Below are positions 1 to 8,285 of a stretch of DNA of 32,452 nt, in pieces (position 1 is the stretch's first letter; every line of letters starts with the position of its first letter). The DNA is from Opitutales bacterium. GTDB lineage: Bacteria > Verrucomicrobiota > Verrucomicrobiia > Opitutales > JAFGAQ01. The translations under genes were made by a program, and so were the position numbers. The DNA lies in NCBI GenBank assembly GCA_022361075.1, contig JAKSBQ010000328.1, forward strand, positions 1 to 32,452. The letters are read 5' to 3'. The notes beneath the pieces are model-generated. The model did not search any database. It saw only the letters and a program-made list of their open reading frames with translations, and had not been told where the DNA came from.

Positions 1-3000
1 AATCTCAACTCCATCAGGAAAATCGAATGTCGCAATAAAACCTGCCGGAGCGTTTCTATCGTAAAAAACTGTTGGCCCCAGATCAAAAAGTTTACTTTTA
101 GGTTGCTGCAAATACCCTTCCAGAAGACTGGAAAAATCTTCGATAACGAGAGGATCTAGACCATGCAAATATTCCCACCCGTCTGAACTTCCATCACCAT
201 CCGTATCCGAAGACGTAATCTGAGTTCCCAACGCCCGCTCTTTATCATTGTTCAACCCATCATTGTCTGAATCAAAGTTGATCGAAATCGGACGTGTATT
301 GGATATCTCGAAGTTGTCGATCCAGGAGGCTTGAGATGCATCCTCATAAAACTTCAAAAAGCTTATTTTGCTAAGACTATCGACATTTGAATCTGCAAAT
401 TCGATCCAAGAGGCAGCAAGTTCTCCATCAACATAAAGATCCCAACGTTTCGATAGGTAGTTGATGCAAATCGAAATATGGGACCATGAACCCGCATTTA
501 GAGTAATCGATCCTGCCTGCCATTCTCCAGCATGATAAACGTGTAATAAACCGTTATGGTCAGGCTGGAAAATGGCACTTTTACCTTCTGTTTCAGGAGC
601 AACCAAGGAACCGAATGGCAAAACCGCGTCAAAACTAATCCATACCTCCTGAAGATTAGGAGCAGAGATATAAGTATAGGCCTCACTACCTTCACCTTGC
701 GTCCCGGGAGCTTGTAAATGAACAACTTGAGACGTATTGGTGGAGTTTGCAGCTACGATCCCATCGACCATTACACTTGAATCTGAAAACCATCCTTCCT
801 GTCCATTCAGGATTCCCTCTTCCATTCCGTCAGACACCTCAAATCCTGTTTCGTAGCCATATGCACCAGAACCGATGTAAACCACTTTTTGCACATCTTG
901 AGGTGTGGCTGGATTGAGTCCTTCGGTGATCTCGAATCCATCCTCTAAACCATCACCATCCGTATCGATGCGCACAGGATCTAGGCCCATGAAGAACTCA
1001 TCTTGATTCGTTAACCCATCTTGATCCGAATCTTCTGCAGGGTTCAATGTTGTGAGATCATTTGCGTAAAAAGTCTCCCATCCATCAAATAGGCCATCTG
1101 CGTCTGAATCGGAGAAATAAGAACTTGTTAACTCCGTGGACAAGTCGTCCAGGTAGACCTTACGACCTCCGCTAGCATTAATTTCAAGCTCGATGTAACT
1201 TAGAGAAGGTGAGTAGCTCTGGTTTGCAGCGACTAAATGGTCATCTATTATTAAATTCCATTTCGAGTCCGTCGTGCTCACCCAAGATTCGATCTCGATC
1301 CAGTCGGAGCTTACGTTTTCAGCCGATATGTAATACTTTTTACCTGTCGAATACCAATTCTCTCCGAGTCCATACTTATCTGCCCATACGTAAACTTCTC
1401 CTGAGTTGATATCGTTTTTCAAAAAACATACCTTAGCCGTCGTACCGGATATGGTTGCTTCTTTCGCCTCAGGCAAAGTGGTGAGTGCCTCTAGCTTTAC
1501 CTTGTATTTGATCAAAAACGCACTCTGAGATTTTGCAGTTAGAGCAATTGCTGTCGTTGATTTTTCAGATCCTCCTACACTTAATGCTTGGTTTCCCAAA
1601 CCTTCGGCCACGATAAACGCTTCTCCTTTTTCTTTTCTCCAAGTGTGATTCAGTGGGCCAACCACATATCCATCTTCTGCAGAAAAACTTGTTTGGAATG
1701 GAGCGTCGTGCGCAACTAAATCCGCATTTTCAAGAAATAAGGAAGCTATTTCAGCTTCTGATACAGCACGACTGTAGATACGAACATCGTCAATATAGCC
1801 CTCGAAACGATCTTTCGGATTACTTGAAGTGCCATATGCTCCCAACCGTAAAGGAGCATTTGCTGAATTTAGATTCTTTCCGGTAAAATCGCTTTCCTCA
1901 TCTAGTTTCTTTCCATCCAGGTAGTATTTTACCCAACCATTATCAAGCTTAACAACCAGATGGTGCCAACCTGTATCAAAGTCACATGGGATCTGCCACT
2001 CGTTAGCGCTGTCGTGAGCGTAACCCACCCTAAATACGATGTGATCCGAATAGATCGACAACAGATAACCCCTCCTACCTCCTACATCTCTATTTCTGCA
2101 AATCAACGTGTAGGTTCCGCCATTGGAACTCAGAAAATTATTCTTAAACCAAACACTTAATGTTAACTCGTTACTGTAATTACCGATGTTGTAGCTACTT
2201 TCATAGCCGTAATCCAAAAAGGACTGACCATCGTAAAAACTAGCAGTTGAAAGGTCAGCTCCTTGAGGGACGAGATAGGCTTCTGCCCAGACTGTCCGGT
2301 CACAATCTGCGTTGTTAGTTTCACTCCCGATTTCGAGTCGCAGATCGTTCGCACCACTTATGTTCAAGTCTATAGGATAAGGCCGACTGTTCTCATAGAG
2401 AACTGGAGTCGTGAAGATATTAGAACCGTCAGCCAAAAATCTAAAACTTGCGGAAGACGCACTACAAGGATTCACAAATCCAACATTCGCGATAAGCTTT
2501 GAATAAAGGCTTCCCGTCAAATCATATGCTGCGAAAGATAGATACCCTCCCGTGGTCGCATGACAGTTCAATCCCGTATCGAACTCCACATCCTTGATAA
2601 TTGTAGAATCAACTTTGTTTAAACCACCCGAAGCACACTCCGATGCATAGGCCTCCAAGTCCGTCAAATAGACTCTCTCATGTGACCTGGAAATCGTCCT
2701 TACGCCACCATAATTATTTGGATCGATTCCCTGAATTTTGTCCTGATAAGGATGCTCTCCTTCCGCGTCAAAATGGAAAATCAAATCTTGGGTGCTAATT
2801 GATGCGAACGTTTCATTCGATACGAAATGAATCAGTCCGATCCCCAGCACGCACAGTCCCAGATATCCTCTAAAACGAGCAAAACGAGAGAACAAAACGA
2901 ATAAAAATACCGCCCCCAATAAACCAATCGAAGAAATAGAAATTTGTAAGCCTCCTGAAGCAACATCACTTCCAAACACCTGAACTTCTGCCACATGAAA

Positions 3001-3498
3001 CCACTCGTATGTCGTGCCTTGAATTCTGACAAACCTTCCGGTTCGATTAATTGAAAATTGGGAGACATCAACCGATTGATCCTCGTAGATGCTAAATACG
3101 TCTTGGTCGCTCAAACATGTGTTTAAATCTTCCGAGGGGAATGGCTCATCTGACACCAGAATATGAAATTTGTATAATCTCCAGCTAAAGGCATCGGTAC
3201 GATTCCAAAGCACAATATGGTCAATGCTTTTGATCCCACCCAAATCCAAATCCCACCATGCATTCTGAATCCTAGTCGTGTGGCAAATAGAGCCTGCATA
3301 ATAGTCTCCGTTGGTGTTATCATCAATAGCTCTCGAAGCATCAGCACCACCCCAGGTCGAGATCTGACTAGCAGTACCTTCCAATGCCAAATTAGTGCTT
3401 TGAGACCAGGCAAAGTTAAAAAGAACAAATCCTGCGAAAGTATAAGCAACAAGTGATAGCTTGTGATACCCTAAAAAGGCAAAAGTTTGAGAAATCAT
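1..3498 (-). CDS. Large exported multi-domain carbohydrate-binding protein, 3' end beyond the window
   Basis: A stop-free frame runs from ATG at 3498 to base 1: 1166 codons, with the C-terminus outside the window. Order of parts: signal peptide (about 1-33); F5/8 type C (fucolectin-like) domain (about 35-176, with the paired Trp of NAWWDLDLG and RFVRIQG); two hydrophobic segments (about 186-204 and 212-226) separated by the basic RFARFR; an NPCBM-type domain (about 238-410); a LamG/concanavalin-like domain (about 420-590, with GWHHLVVKLD and YYLDGKKLD, ending in YIDDVRIYSRAVS); a further beta-rich stretch; three thrombospondin-3-like Asp-rich repeats (797-856); another LamG-like region (about 880-1070); and two more repeats (1076-1109). 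Family knowledge suggests binding of polysaccharide or glycoprotein at the cell surface or outside. No catalytic domain is visible in the part present. It is divergent from the gene at 3705, and no Shine-Dalgarno sequence precedes the ATG. Confidence 0.88.
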   Translation of the reverse strand, partial: MISQTFAFLGYHKLSLVAYTFAGFVLFNFAWSQSTNLALEGTASQISTWGGADASRAIDDNTNGDYYAGSICHTTRIQNAWWDLDLGGIKSIDHIVLWNRTDAFSWRLYKFHILVSDEPFPSEDLNTCLSDQDVFSIYEDQSVDVSQFSINRTGRFVRIQGTTYEWFHVAEVQVFGSDVASGGLQISISSIGLLGAVFLFVLFSRFARFRGYLGLCVLGIGLIHFVSNETFASISTQDLIFHFDAEGEHPYQDKIQGIDPNNYGGVRTISRSHERVYLTDLEAYASECASGGLNKVDSTIIKDVEFDTGLNCHATTGGYLSFAAYDLTGSLYSKLIANVGFVNPCSASSASFRFLADGSNIFTTPVLYENSRPYPIDLNISGANDLRLEIGSETNNADCDRTVWAEAYLVPQGADLSTASFYDGQSFLDYGYESSYNIGNYSNELTLSVWFKNNFLSSNGGTYTLICRNRDVGGRRGYLLSIYSDHIVFRVGYAHDSANEWQIPCDFDTGWHHLVVKLDNGWVKYYLDGKKLDEESDFTGKNLNSANAPLRLGAYGTSSNPKDRFEGYIDDVRIYSRAVSEAEIASLFLENADLVAHDAPFQTSFSAEDGYVVGPLNHTWRKEKGEAFIVAEGLGNQALSVGGSEKSTTAIALTAKSQSAFLIKYKVKLEALTTLPEAKEATISGTTAKVCFLKNDINSGEVYVWADKYGLGENWYSTGKKYYISAENVSSDWIEIESWVSTTDSKWNLIIDDHLVAANQSYSPSLSYIELEINASGGRKVYLDDLSTELTSSYFSDSDADGLFDGWETFYANDLTTLNPAEDSDQDGLTNQDEFFMGLDPVRIDTDGDGLEDGFEITEGLNPATPQDVQKVVYIGSGAYGYETGFEVSDGMEEGILNGQEGWFSDSSVMVDGIVAANSTNTSQVVHLQAPGTQGEGSEAYTYISAPNLQEVWISFDAVLPFGSLVAPETEGKSAIFQPDHNGLLHVYHAGEWQAGSITLNAGSWSHISICINYLSKRWDLYVDGELAASWIEFADSNVDSLSKISFLKFYEDASQASWIDNFEISNTRPISINFDSDNDGLNNDKERALGTQITSSDTDGDGSSDGWEYLHGLDPLVIEDFSSLLEGYLQQPKSKLFDLGPTVFYDRNAPAGFIATFDFPDGVEI
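172..273 (-). repeat. Two further thrombospondin-3-like repeats
   Basis: Residues 1076-1087 (DSDNDGL...) and 1098-1109 (DTDGDGS...) repeat the same acidic calcium-loop pattern after the second LamG-like region. They show that the protein alternates globular binding modules with calcium-loop spacers. Confidence 0.75.
931..1110 (-). repeat. Three thrombospondin-3-like Asp-rich repeats
   Basis: Within the large exported protein, residues 797-808, 823-834 and 845-856 each follow the pattern D-S/T-D-x-D-G-L-x-(3)-E. Such loops bind calcium in thrombospondin type 3 repeats and in many Verrucomicrobiota, Planctomycetota and Bacteroidota surface proteins. They probably form a rigid, calcium-stabilised spacer between the lectin-like domains. 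Confidence 0.8.
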
Positions 3499-3704
3499 GA
3501 GGCAAAGAGGTTAGAAGAAAAAATGCTGATCTAACAAAGAGCATCATTAACTAAACTAATAAGGTCAACTACAAGTTATGAACAAATCTCAGTTAGTCTT
3601 ACAATTAGCGAAACACTGCATTTCCTTTGCTCTGACCATTTCTTGATTCATATGACAAGCCAGTCTTGCGTTTAGATCGGGAGTGCTAAACTATTTTCCG
3701 AAGC

Positions 3705-4832
3705 ATGGAGGCAAACATACCCAATCTTTCTGGCGAGCAAATGGCCAAATATCGGAAGTCCCAAAACCTTTTGGTGACAAAAAAGAAGCCGATGTTTCCC
3801 ATTCAGGAAGACTTACGAGACTACCTAATCGAATACAATCGAGAGCAAGATCTACCGATTAGCTACCGCCAGCTACTTCGTTTTCAAAATTCCGTTCCCT
3901 GCTACAACGCTGACGGGGAAGATACGCTTTGGGAAACGGTAGGTTACAATGCCGCTGAGATGGAGGAGATCAACCAGGGGCTCCGCAAGGTCTACGCGAT
4001 TCTCAAGACGGATGGTCAGATGAGCATCGTTAACCACCTCTACGTGGACCGAATCGACTATTGCACGTTCGGAAATTCCAATCCGTTTCGCATCCGCATC
4101 GTCAACTCCCAAAACGACAACTACGATTATTACTACATCAAAAGCGCGGATGCCTCACGAGTGTATGGCTTGGAGCTTGAACACCTACTCTCCCCAAACC
4201 GAATGCACTACCTCACTTCGAGCAACACACTCGTAGAAGAGCACGTCGTCGGAATTCCCGGAGACATCTTCATCGCCGATTGGCTCCAACGCTCTGAAAT
4301 CAATCCTGTGCGAATGGCCAAAGAGCTTATCAAGTTCAATGAACGTTGTTTTGTCAGGCTTCTTGGAGACATGCGCTCCTACAATTTTGTAGTCGACATC
4401 ACTCCAGACATCGAAGGCTTCCAGATTCGCATCCGTTGCATGGACTTTGACCAACAGTCCTACAGCGGTAGAAAGAACTTCTATTTCCCTCAGTATTTTA
4501 AGGAAAATCAGGATCTTGCCTTCTACTGTCTAAAGCACCTGACAACGGAATCGATTTATCAATACCAGCTCGAAGAACACGCTCTGATGGTCAGACGGAT
4601 TCAACTGATACACTACCGACTCGAGGCCCTTCTTGACGCCATGGAAAAATCTACGATTTCAAAACCGGAAAAAGTCGCAGAGCTCAGAGAATCGCTCGCA
4701 GCTCACCATGGGTACCCAGCGTTCGAACAATGTCAGAATATGGGTCAAATCCTAAGAACCAGCCTTCGTGTGATGGCAGAGCGAACTCCGAAACCCGGAG
4801 ATTGGGATAACGATCCTACTCACTTACTCTAG
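3705..4832 (+). CDS. Uncharacterised protein with protein-kinase-like motifs
   Basis: A 375-residue soluble protein with no signal peptide or membrane segment; I cannot assign a named family. Motifs occur in the order of a protein-kinase-like fold: a beta-3-like Lys (YYYIKSAD, K146), an acidic helix after it (GLELEHLL, E157/E159), a hinge-like stretch (LVEEHVVGIPGD, 177-187), a catalytic-loop-like GDMRSYN with D222 five residues before N227, and a DFG-like MDFDQ (D247) followed by a basic, Tyr-rich segment. No clear Gly-rich loop is seen. A helical C-terminal part follows (about 265-360). The stop lies 14 bases before the nuclease-helicase start, so the two are almost surely co-transcribed. 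Kinase, pseudokinase or other nucleotide-binding activity is inference from motif spacing only. Confidence 0.75.
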   Translation: MEANIPNLSGEQMAKYRKSQNLLVTKKKPMFPIQEDLRDYLIEYNREQDLPISYRQLLRFQNSVPCYNADGEDTLWETVGYNAAEMEEINQGLRKVYAILKTDGQMSIVNHLYVDRIDYCTFGNSNPFRIRIVNSQNDNYDYYYIKSADASRVYGLELEHLLSPNRMHYLTSSNTLVEEHVVGIPGDIFIADWLQRSEINPVRMAKELIKFNERCFVRLLGDMRSYNFVVDITPDIEGFQIRIRCMDFDQQSYSGRKNFYFPQYFKENQDLAFYCLKHLTTESIYQYQLEEHALMVRRIQLIHYRLEALLDAMEKSTISKPEKVAELRESLAAHHGYPAFEQCQNMGQILRTSLRVMAERTPKPGDWDNDPTHLL

Positions 4833-4846
4833 CATCTTCCTTCAGA

Positions 4847-7201
4847 GTGAAAGTTGATTTCGCAACCCAATCCATCAAACTCGGCATCCGGGATTTTTGC
4901 GAATTTGGGCAAAATAGCTATCCATCCACACCCTACGATTTAGCAGGAAACTGGCGGACTCAATTGGGGCATAAATGGCACCAGCAGCTGTGGGCAGAAA
5001 CTCAAAGTCGCTTTCAAAAAAAAGCCCAGGCAGAGGTCTCGATCAAGGGAACAATCGAACACCAAAGCTGGTCATTCGAGATCCAGGGCCGTATTGATCA
5101 GATCATCGAAGAAGACTGTGAAAACATCGTCCGAGAGGTCAAAACCACCAGTCAGATACTTCCCTTACCCGTTGCCAAACTCCAGTCCTTATTTCCGAGC
5201 TACTTTGAGCAGGTCGCATGTTATCTGTTTTTAAAAACATCCGAGGAATCCGTCGCAAAACCTTGGTCAGCAGAGCTGCTTTTCCTCCACATCGAAACCG
5301 GAATCCGTCAAACCGTTCCATTCACAGAAAAACCGCTCGCGTTCCTCGGAGAAAGGCTGGACGCATGGGTCGCATTTCTGGAATCCCAAAAGGTCAAAAG
5401 ATCGAGGGTTGAAAGACTGACAGTACCAGTTGCGTTTTCCACCTTTCGAGAAGAACAAATTCCTGCCCGAGAAAGACTACTCGGAACCCTCGATTCTGAT
5501 TTTCAAGGCTCTAGAATCATCACTTTTCAAGCTCCGACCGGCTTTGGAAAAACAAGTCTTGCGATCGAATGGGCACTCAAAGCACTCAAATCGGAGCACA
5601 TCAATCGAATCCTGTTTCTCACTGGAAAAAGCACCGGACAGGAACCCATTCTAAACGAATTCAATCGCTTCCAGTCACTCTCCCCCGGCATTCGCTACTT
5701 TCAAATTCGCAATCTGGATACCCACATCAAGTATTGCCCTCACCTACCTTGCGCCTGCTCCTGGGCGGAAAAAAATGTCGATCAAGCACTCCGGGCCAAC
5801 GTATCCCCTTCATCAATCGAGTCGCTCATCGAAAAAGGCTCTCCTGAGATGGAAGCAGTTTCGCAGCTCGCGAAAAGCGAGACGCATTGTCCTCGGTTAA
5901 TCACTCAAAGTTCGTTGACCCAATCCGAATGCTGGATCGCGGACTACAACTACGTTTTCTCACGATCCGCCGCTGGTTTCATTGAAACAATTCCGACCTA
6001 CACCGCAGAGGACACACTCCTGATCATTGATGAAGCTCACAATCTTCACGACCGCGTGTGTTCCAACCACTCCTGCTCCATCAACCCTTTTCAACTGCGC
6101 ATACTGGTCCAGATTTTGAATGAAAACAGAAGCTCAAGAGTGCTAGCAGCTGCTGTCGAACAGATTCTCAATTTTTGCCAGGAGCTTCCTCCCATGGATC
6201 GATTGGAACTACGCGATGAATATCTATTTGTGGACTTGATGGAATCCTTCAGAGAAACACTCAATCAAAGTGCGGAGACGTTTGCCAAACTTGAGGAGAA
6301 TGAAGTCTCACTACTATGGGATCTCTGCAGAGCTCACGAGATCGTAACCCATAATGAACTCAAGCTACTCTTCTGGAAACCCGAAGCTGGCCATCTCCAA
6401 ATCACCTGCATCGACTCAGCTTCAGTGATTAACGCCGAACTCGAACGATTCGGAAAAGTGCTTATGATGAGTGCAACTTTCCCTCCTGAGAAGCAATTTG
6501 AGAAACAAACAGGCCTGTCCTTCCAACAAATCTACCCCATCATCGCGACTAGCCCCTGGAGAAACGACGCTTACCAGGTAGCGATCGACGCGAGAGTCGA
6601 CACTCGTTATAAAAAGAGGGATAAACACTATCTCACGACTGCCGACACGATTTCCCTCCTGACCCAAAATACGCACCTGCCGATCGTTGTTTTTTTTCCA
6701 TCCTATCAATACGCAGCAACCATCAAAGAGTATCTTCGAGTGTCTCATCCTCATCTGCGGGCATTCACGATGGAGCGAAGAGTGACGCCAATGGAGCAGC
6801 TGGAATCCATTCAGTTGGCGATTCAACAAAATGACGTGCTGCTATTGCCCCTTGGAAGTGGTTTCAGTGAAGGAATCGATTTCTTGGGAGGCAGAACGGA
6901 TACCATCATGATCGTGAGCCCTTCATTGCCTGAAGTGAACCCTGTCCAGAAAGCAAAATCAGAGGTATTTTCAAAAAAAGACGACGCTTTCAGATCCGTT
7001 TACCTCATCCCGGGAATCAATAAGGTAAACCAAGCACTTGGGCGCATTGTGAGGTCACCCGAACACACCGCGAGGGTATTGCTCCACTGCGAAAGATTCT
7101 TCGATCGACAATACCTGGAGCTACTTGCTGAAGAATATCAGGATGCAACCGTCATCCGTGAATTCCACGACCTCTTGGACTGGATCCGCGAAAGCTCCTA
7201 A
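4847..7201 (+). CDS. PD-(D/E)XK nuclease fused to XPD/DinG-type Fe-S DNA helicase
   Basis: This 784-residue protein starts at GTG 4847. The N-terminal part looks like a Cas4/RecB-type nuclease: H42, D84 (GRIDQI), E97-x-K99 (REVKTT) and Q122-x3-Y126. The rest is a superfamily 2 helicase of the XPD/DinG (DEAD_2) type: Walker A APTGFGKTS (229-237), probable Fe-S cysteines C297, C302, C304 and C348 (C362 nearby), the DEAH box (395-398), SATF (542-545), GSGFSEGIDF (670-679) and motif VI Q-x2-G-R-x2-R (729-736). Family knowledge predicts 5'-3' unwinding coupled to strand cutting in repair, recombination or defence. It is downstream of the kinase-like gene with a 14-base gap. Its stop overlaps the hemerythrin stop by 4 bases. 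Confidence 0.9.
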   Translation: MKVDFATQSIKLGIRDFCEFGQNSYPSTPYDLAGNWRTQLGHKWHQQLWAETQSRFQKKAQAEVSIKGTIEHQSWSFEIQGRIDQIIEEDCENIVREVKTTSQILPLPVAKLQSLFPSYFEQVACYLFLKTSEESVAKPWSAELLFLHIETGIRQTVPFTEKPLAFLGERLDAWVAFLESQKVKRSRVERLTVPVAFSTFREEQIPARERLLGTLDSDFQGSRIITFQAPTGFGKTSLAIEWALKALKSEHINRILFLTGKSTGQEPILNEFNRFQSLSPGIRYFQIRNLDTHIKYCPHLPCACSWAEKNVDQALRANVSPSSIESLIEKGSPEMEAVSQLAKSETHCPRLITQSSLTQSECWIADYNYVFSRSAAGFIETIPTYTAEDTLLIIDEAHNLHDRVCSNHSCSINPFQLRILVQILNENRSSRVLAAAVEQILNFCQELPPMDRLELRDEYLFVDLMESFRETLNQSAETFAKLEENEVSLLWDLCRAHEIVTHNELKLLFWKPEAGHLQITCIDSASVINAELERFGKVLMMSATFPPEKQFEKQTGLSFQQIYPIIATSPWRNDAYQVAIDARVDTRYKKRDKHYLTTADTISLLTQNTHLPIVVFFPSYQYAATIKEYLRVSHPHLRAFTMERRVTPMEQLESIQLAIQQNDVLLLPLGSGFSEGIDFLGGRTDTIMIVSPSLPEVNPVQKAKSEVFSKKDDAFRSVYLIPGINKVNQALGRIVRSPEHTARVLLHCERFFDRQYLELLAEEYQDATVIREFHDLLDWIRESS

Positions 7202-7602
7202 GACAATTTGCCTACACAAGATTTGAGATTGGTATCCACTTTCAAAATGTGGGACTTGATCCAATCTCTCAGTTCACGATAAACATCCAAAACGATCTTA
7301 GTGTCGACGTCAGACCCACTAAGCTGTGTCTTAATTTCCTCGAAACGTTGGATAAATGCCCTGTGTGCTTCCTCATTTTCTTTGGCAACCGGACACTTGT
7401 ATTTGTTCATGCAGTTCTCTTCGTAGCTGAAGTGTTTGCTCGCATAATTTCCTGCGAATTCGAGGATATCGAGTATCACGTCCTTTCCCAACCCGGAAAC
7501 AATTGCGTCATGCAAACGGTTTAGTTGAGAGATAATCTCCTTGTGTTGATTATCGATTTCCGAAACTCCTGTTTCGTATTTTTCACTCCATTGGATAAGC
7601 AT
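7198..7602 (-). CDS. Bacteriohemerythrin-like protein with one ligand His replaced
   Basis: A 134-residue single-domain hemerythrin of typical bacteriohemerythrin length (W5, DNQH, HFSYEE, AHRAF, KSHILKVD). Candidate di-iron ligands are H20, H57, E61, H80, H118 and D123. The usual HxxxH pair is N76-x3-H80 here, so one expected His ligand is Asn; the codon at 7375-7377 reads AAT on the minus strand. Four Cys are also present (C64, C70, C129 and none other apparent near the iron site). Family members bind O2, sense it or protect against oxidation in the cytoplasm. A possible -10 (TATACT) lies 47 bases upstream of the ATG. It is convergent with the helicase gene, sharing a 4-base overlap. Confidence 0.9.
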   Translation of the reverse strand: MLIQWSEKYETGVSEIDNQHKEIISQLNRLHDAIVSGLGKDVILDILEFAGNYASKHFSYEENCMNKYKCPVAKENEEAHRAFIQRFEEIKTQLSGSDVDTKIVLDVYRELRDWIKSHILKVDTNLKSCVGKLS

Positions 7603-7649
7603 GGTCAGTATGAGTTTTCAGTTGAAGGTTAACGTAATTCTCTCGTTTT

Positions 7650-7655
7650 AGTATA
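7650..7655 (-). promoter_or_regulatory. Possible -10 element for the hemerythrin gene
   Basis: The minus strand reads TATACT, five of six matches to TATAAT, about 47 bases before the ATG at 7602. The -35 partner is poor (TTCAAT at 18 bases), so this is only a candidate. Confidence 0.3.
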
Positions 7656-7723
7656 CGGCAACCACATGTAAAAATTGAATAAATTCTTCGGATAAATCAC
7701 TGATTACTCAAACTAAGCAATCG

Positions 7724-8272
7724 TCATAAGCTGCATATAGCCTGAGCCAGCTCCAAGGCTTTTTCGCGGGAGACAAGGATCTCCACTAGCTTCAGACCGA
7801 ACTCCACGGATGTGCCTGCACCTTGTGAAGTGATGACACAACCGTCCACTACCACTTTGGCATCGATCTTTCGATCTTTTAACTCATCTTCAGTCGACGG
7901 ATGCGAAGTGTATTCCCGCCCATCAAGGAGTCCCTGATCGTTGAGCAGCAAAGGGGCAGCGCAGATTGCTGCAATCCATTTGTGCTCCTGGTACATCGCA
8001 TCGATGATGTTACTGAGATATCCATGTGTCCTTAATGGCTGAATACCTGGACCACCAGGTATCACCAATGCATCAAAGTCATCAATGTTGATTGGGTGTC
8101 GAAGGCATTCATCTGCCCACACCGGAACATCACTGCGGGTAATGACTTGGCGCTCGGTCGAGACGGACACCGTTAACACCTCACACTCGGCACGACGTAA
8201 AAGGTCCAACGGGGCAAGTGCCTCGATGTCCTCCATTCCATCATGAAACATAAACAACACACGACTACTCAT
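7724..8272 (-). CDS. DJ-1/PfpI family protein
   Basis: A 182-residue protein of the DJ-1/YajL/ThiJ group. The three signature residues can be placed: E17 (GMEDIEALAP), the nucleophile-elbow C104 (AAICAAP) and H124 (YTSHPS), close to E18, C106 and H126 of human DJ-1. Family members act as cytoplasmic redox or carbonyl-stress proteins (glyoxalase or protein/nucleotide deglycase activity is reported and debated). An unusually strong Shine-Dalgarno sequence precedes it. The osmC-like gene lies upstream on the same strand with a 13-base gap, so the two form a stress operon. Confidence 0.92.
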   Translation of the reverse strand: MSSRVLFMFHDGMEDIEALAPLDLLRRAECEVLTVSVSTERQVITRSDVPVWADECLRHPINIDDFDALVIPGGPGIQPLRTHGYLSNIIDAMYQEHKWIAAICAAPLLLNDQGLLDGREYTSHPSTEDELKDRKIDAKVVVDGCVITSQGAGTSVEFGLKLVEILVSREKALELAQAICSL

Positions 8273-8276
8273 GATT

Positions 8277-8282
8277 ACCTCC
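8277..8282 (-). promoter_or_regulatory. Strong ribosome binding site for the DJ-1 gene
   Basis: The minus strand reads GGAGGT four bases before the ATG at 8272. It is the best Shine-Dalgarno match in a window where most genes lack one, and it sits in the 13-base gap after the osmC-like stop, which suggests the second gene is translated independently and efficiently. Confidence 0.75.
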
Positions 8283-8285
8283 GAT

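Noticed and set aside
2821-2943. PEP-CTERM-type anchor after the F5/8C domain
   Set aside because: There is a hydrophobic helix and a basic end, but no Pro-Glu-Pro motif, and the reading frame continues.
3123-3452. A 109-codon minus-strand open frame
   Set aside because: It lies inside the large exported gene in a different frame; the true frame encodes the recognisable F5/8C domain.
3681-3689. GAGTGCTAA, half of a CIRCE element
   Set aside because: The matching TTAGCACTC is not 9 bases upstream, and the downstream gene is not a chaperone.
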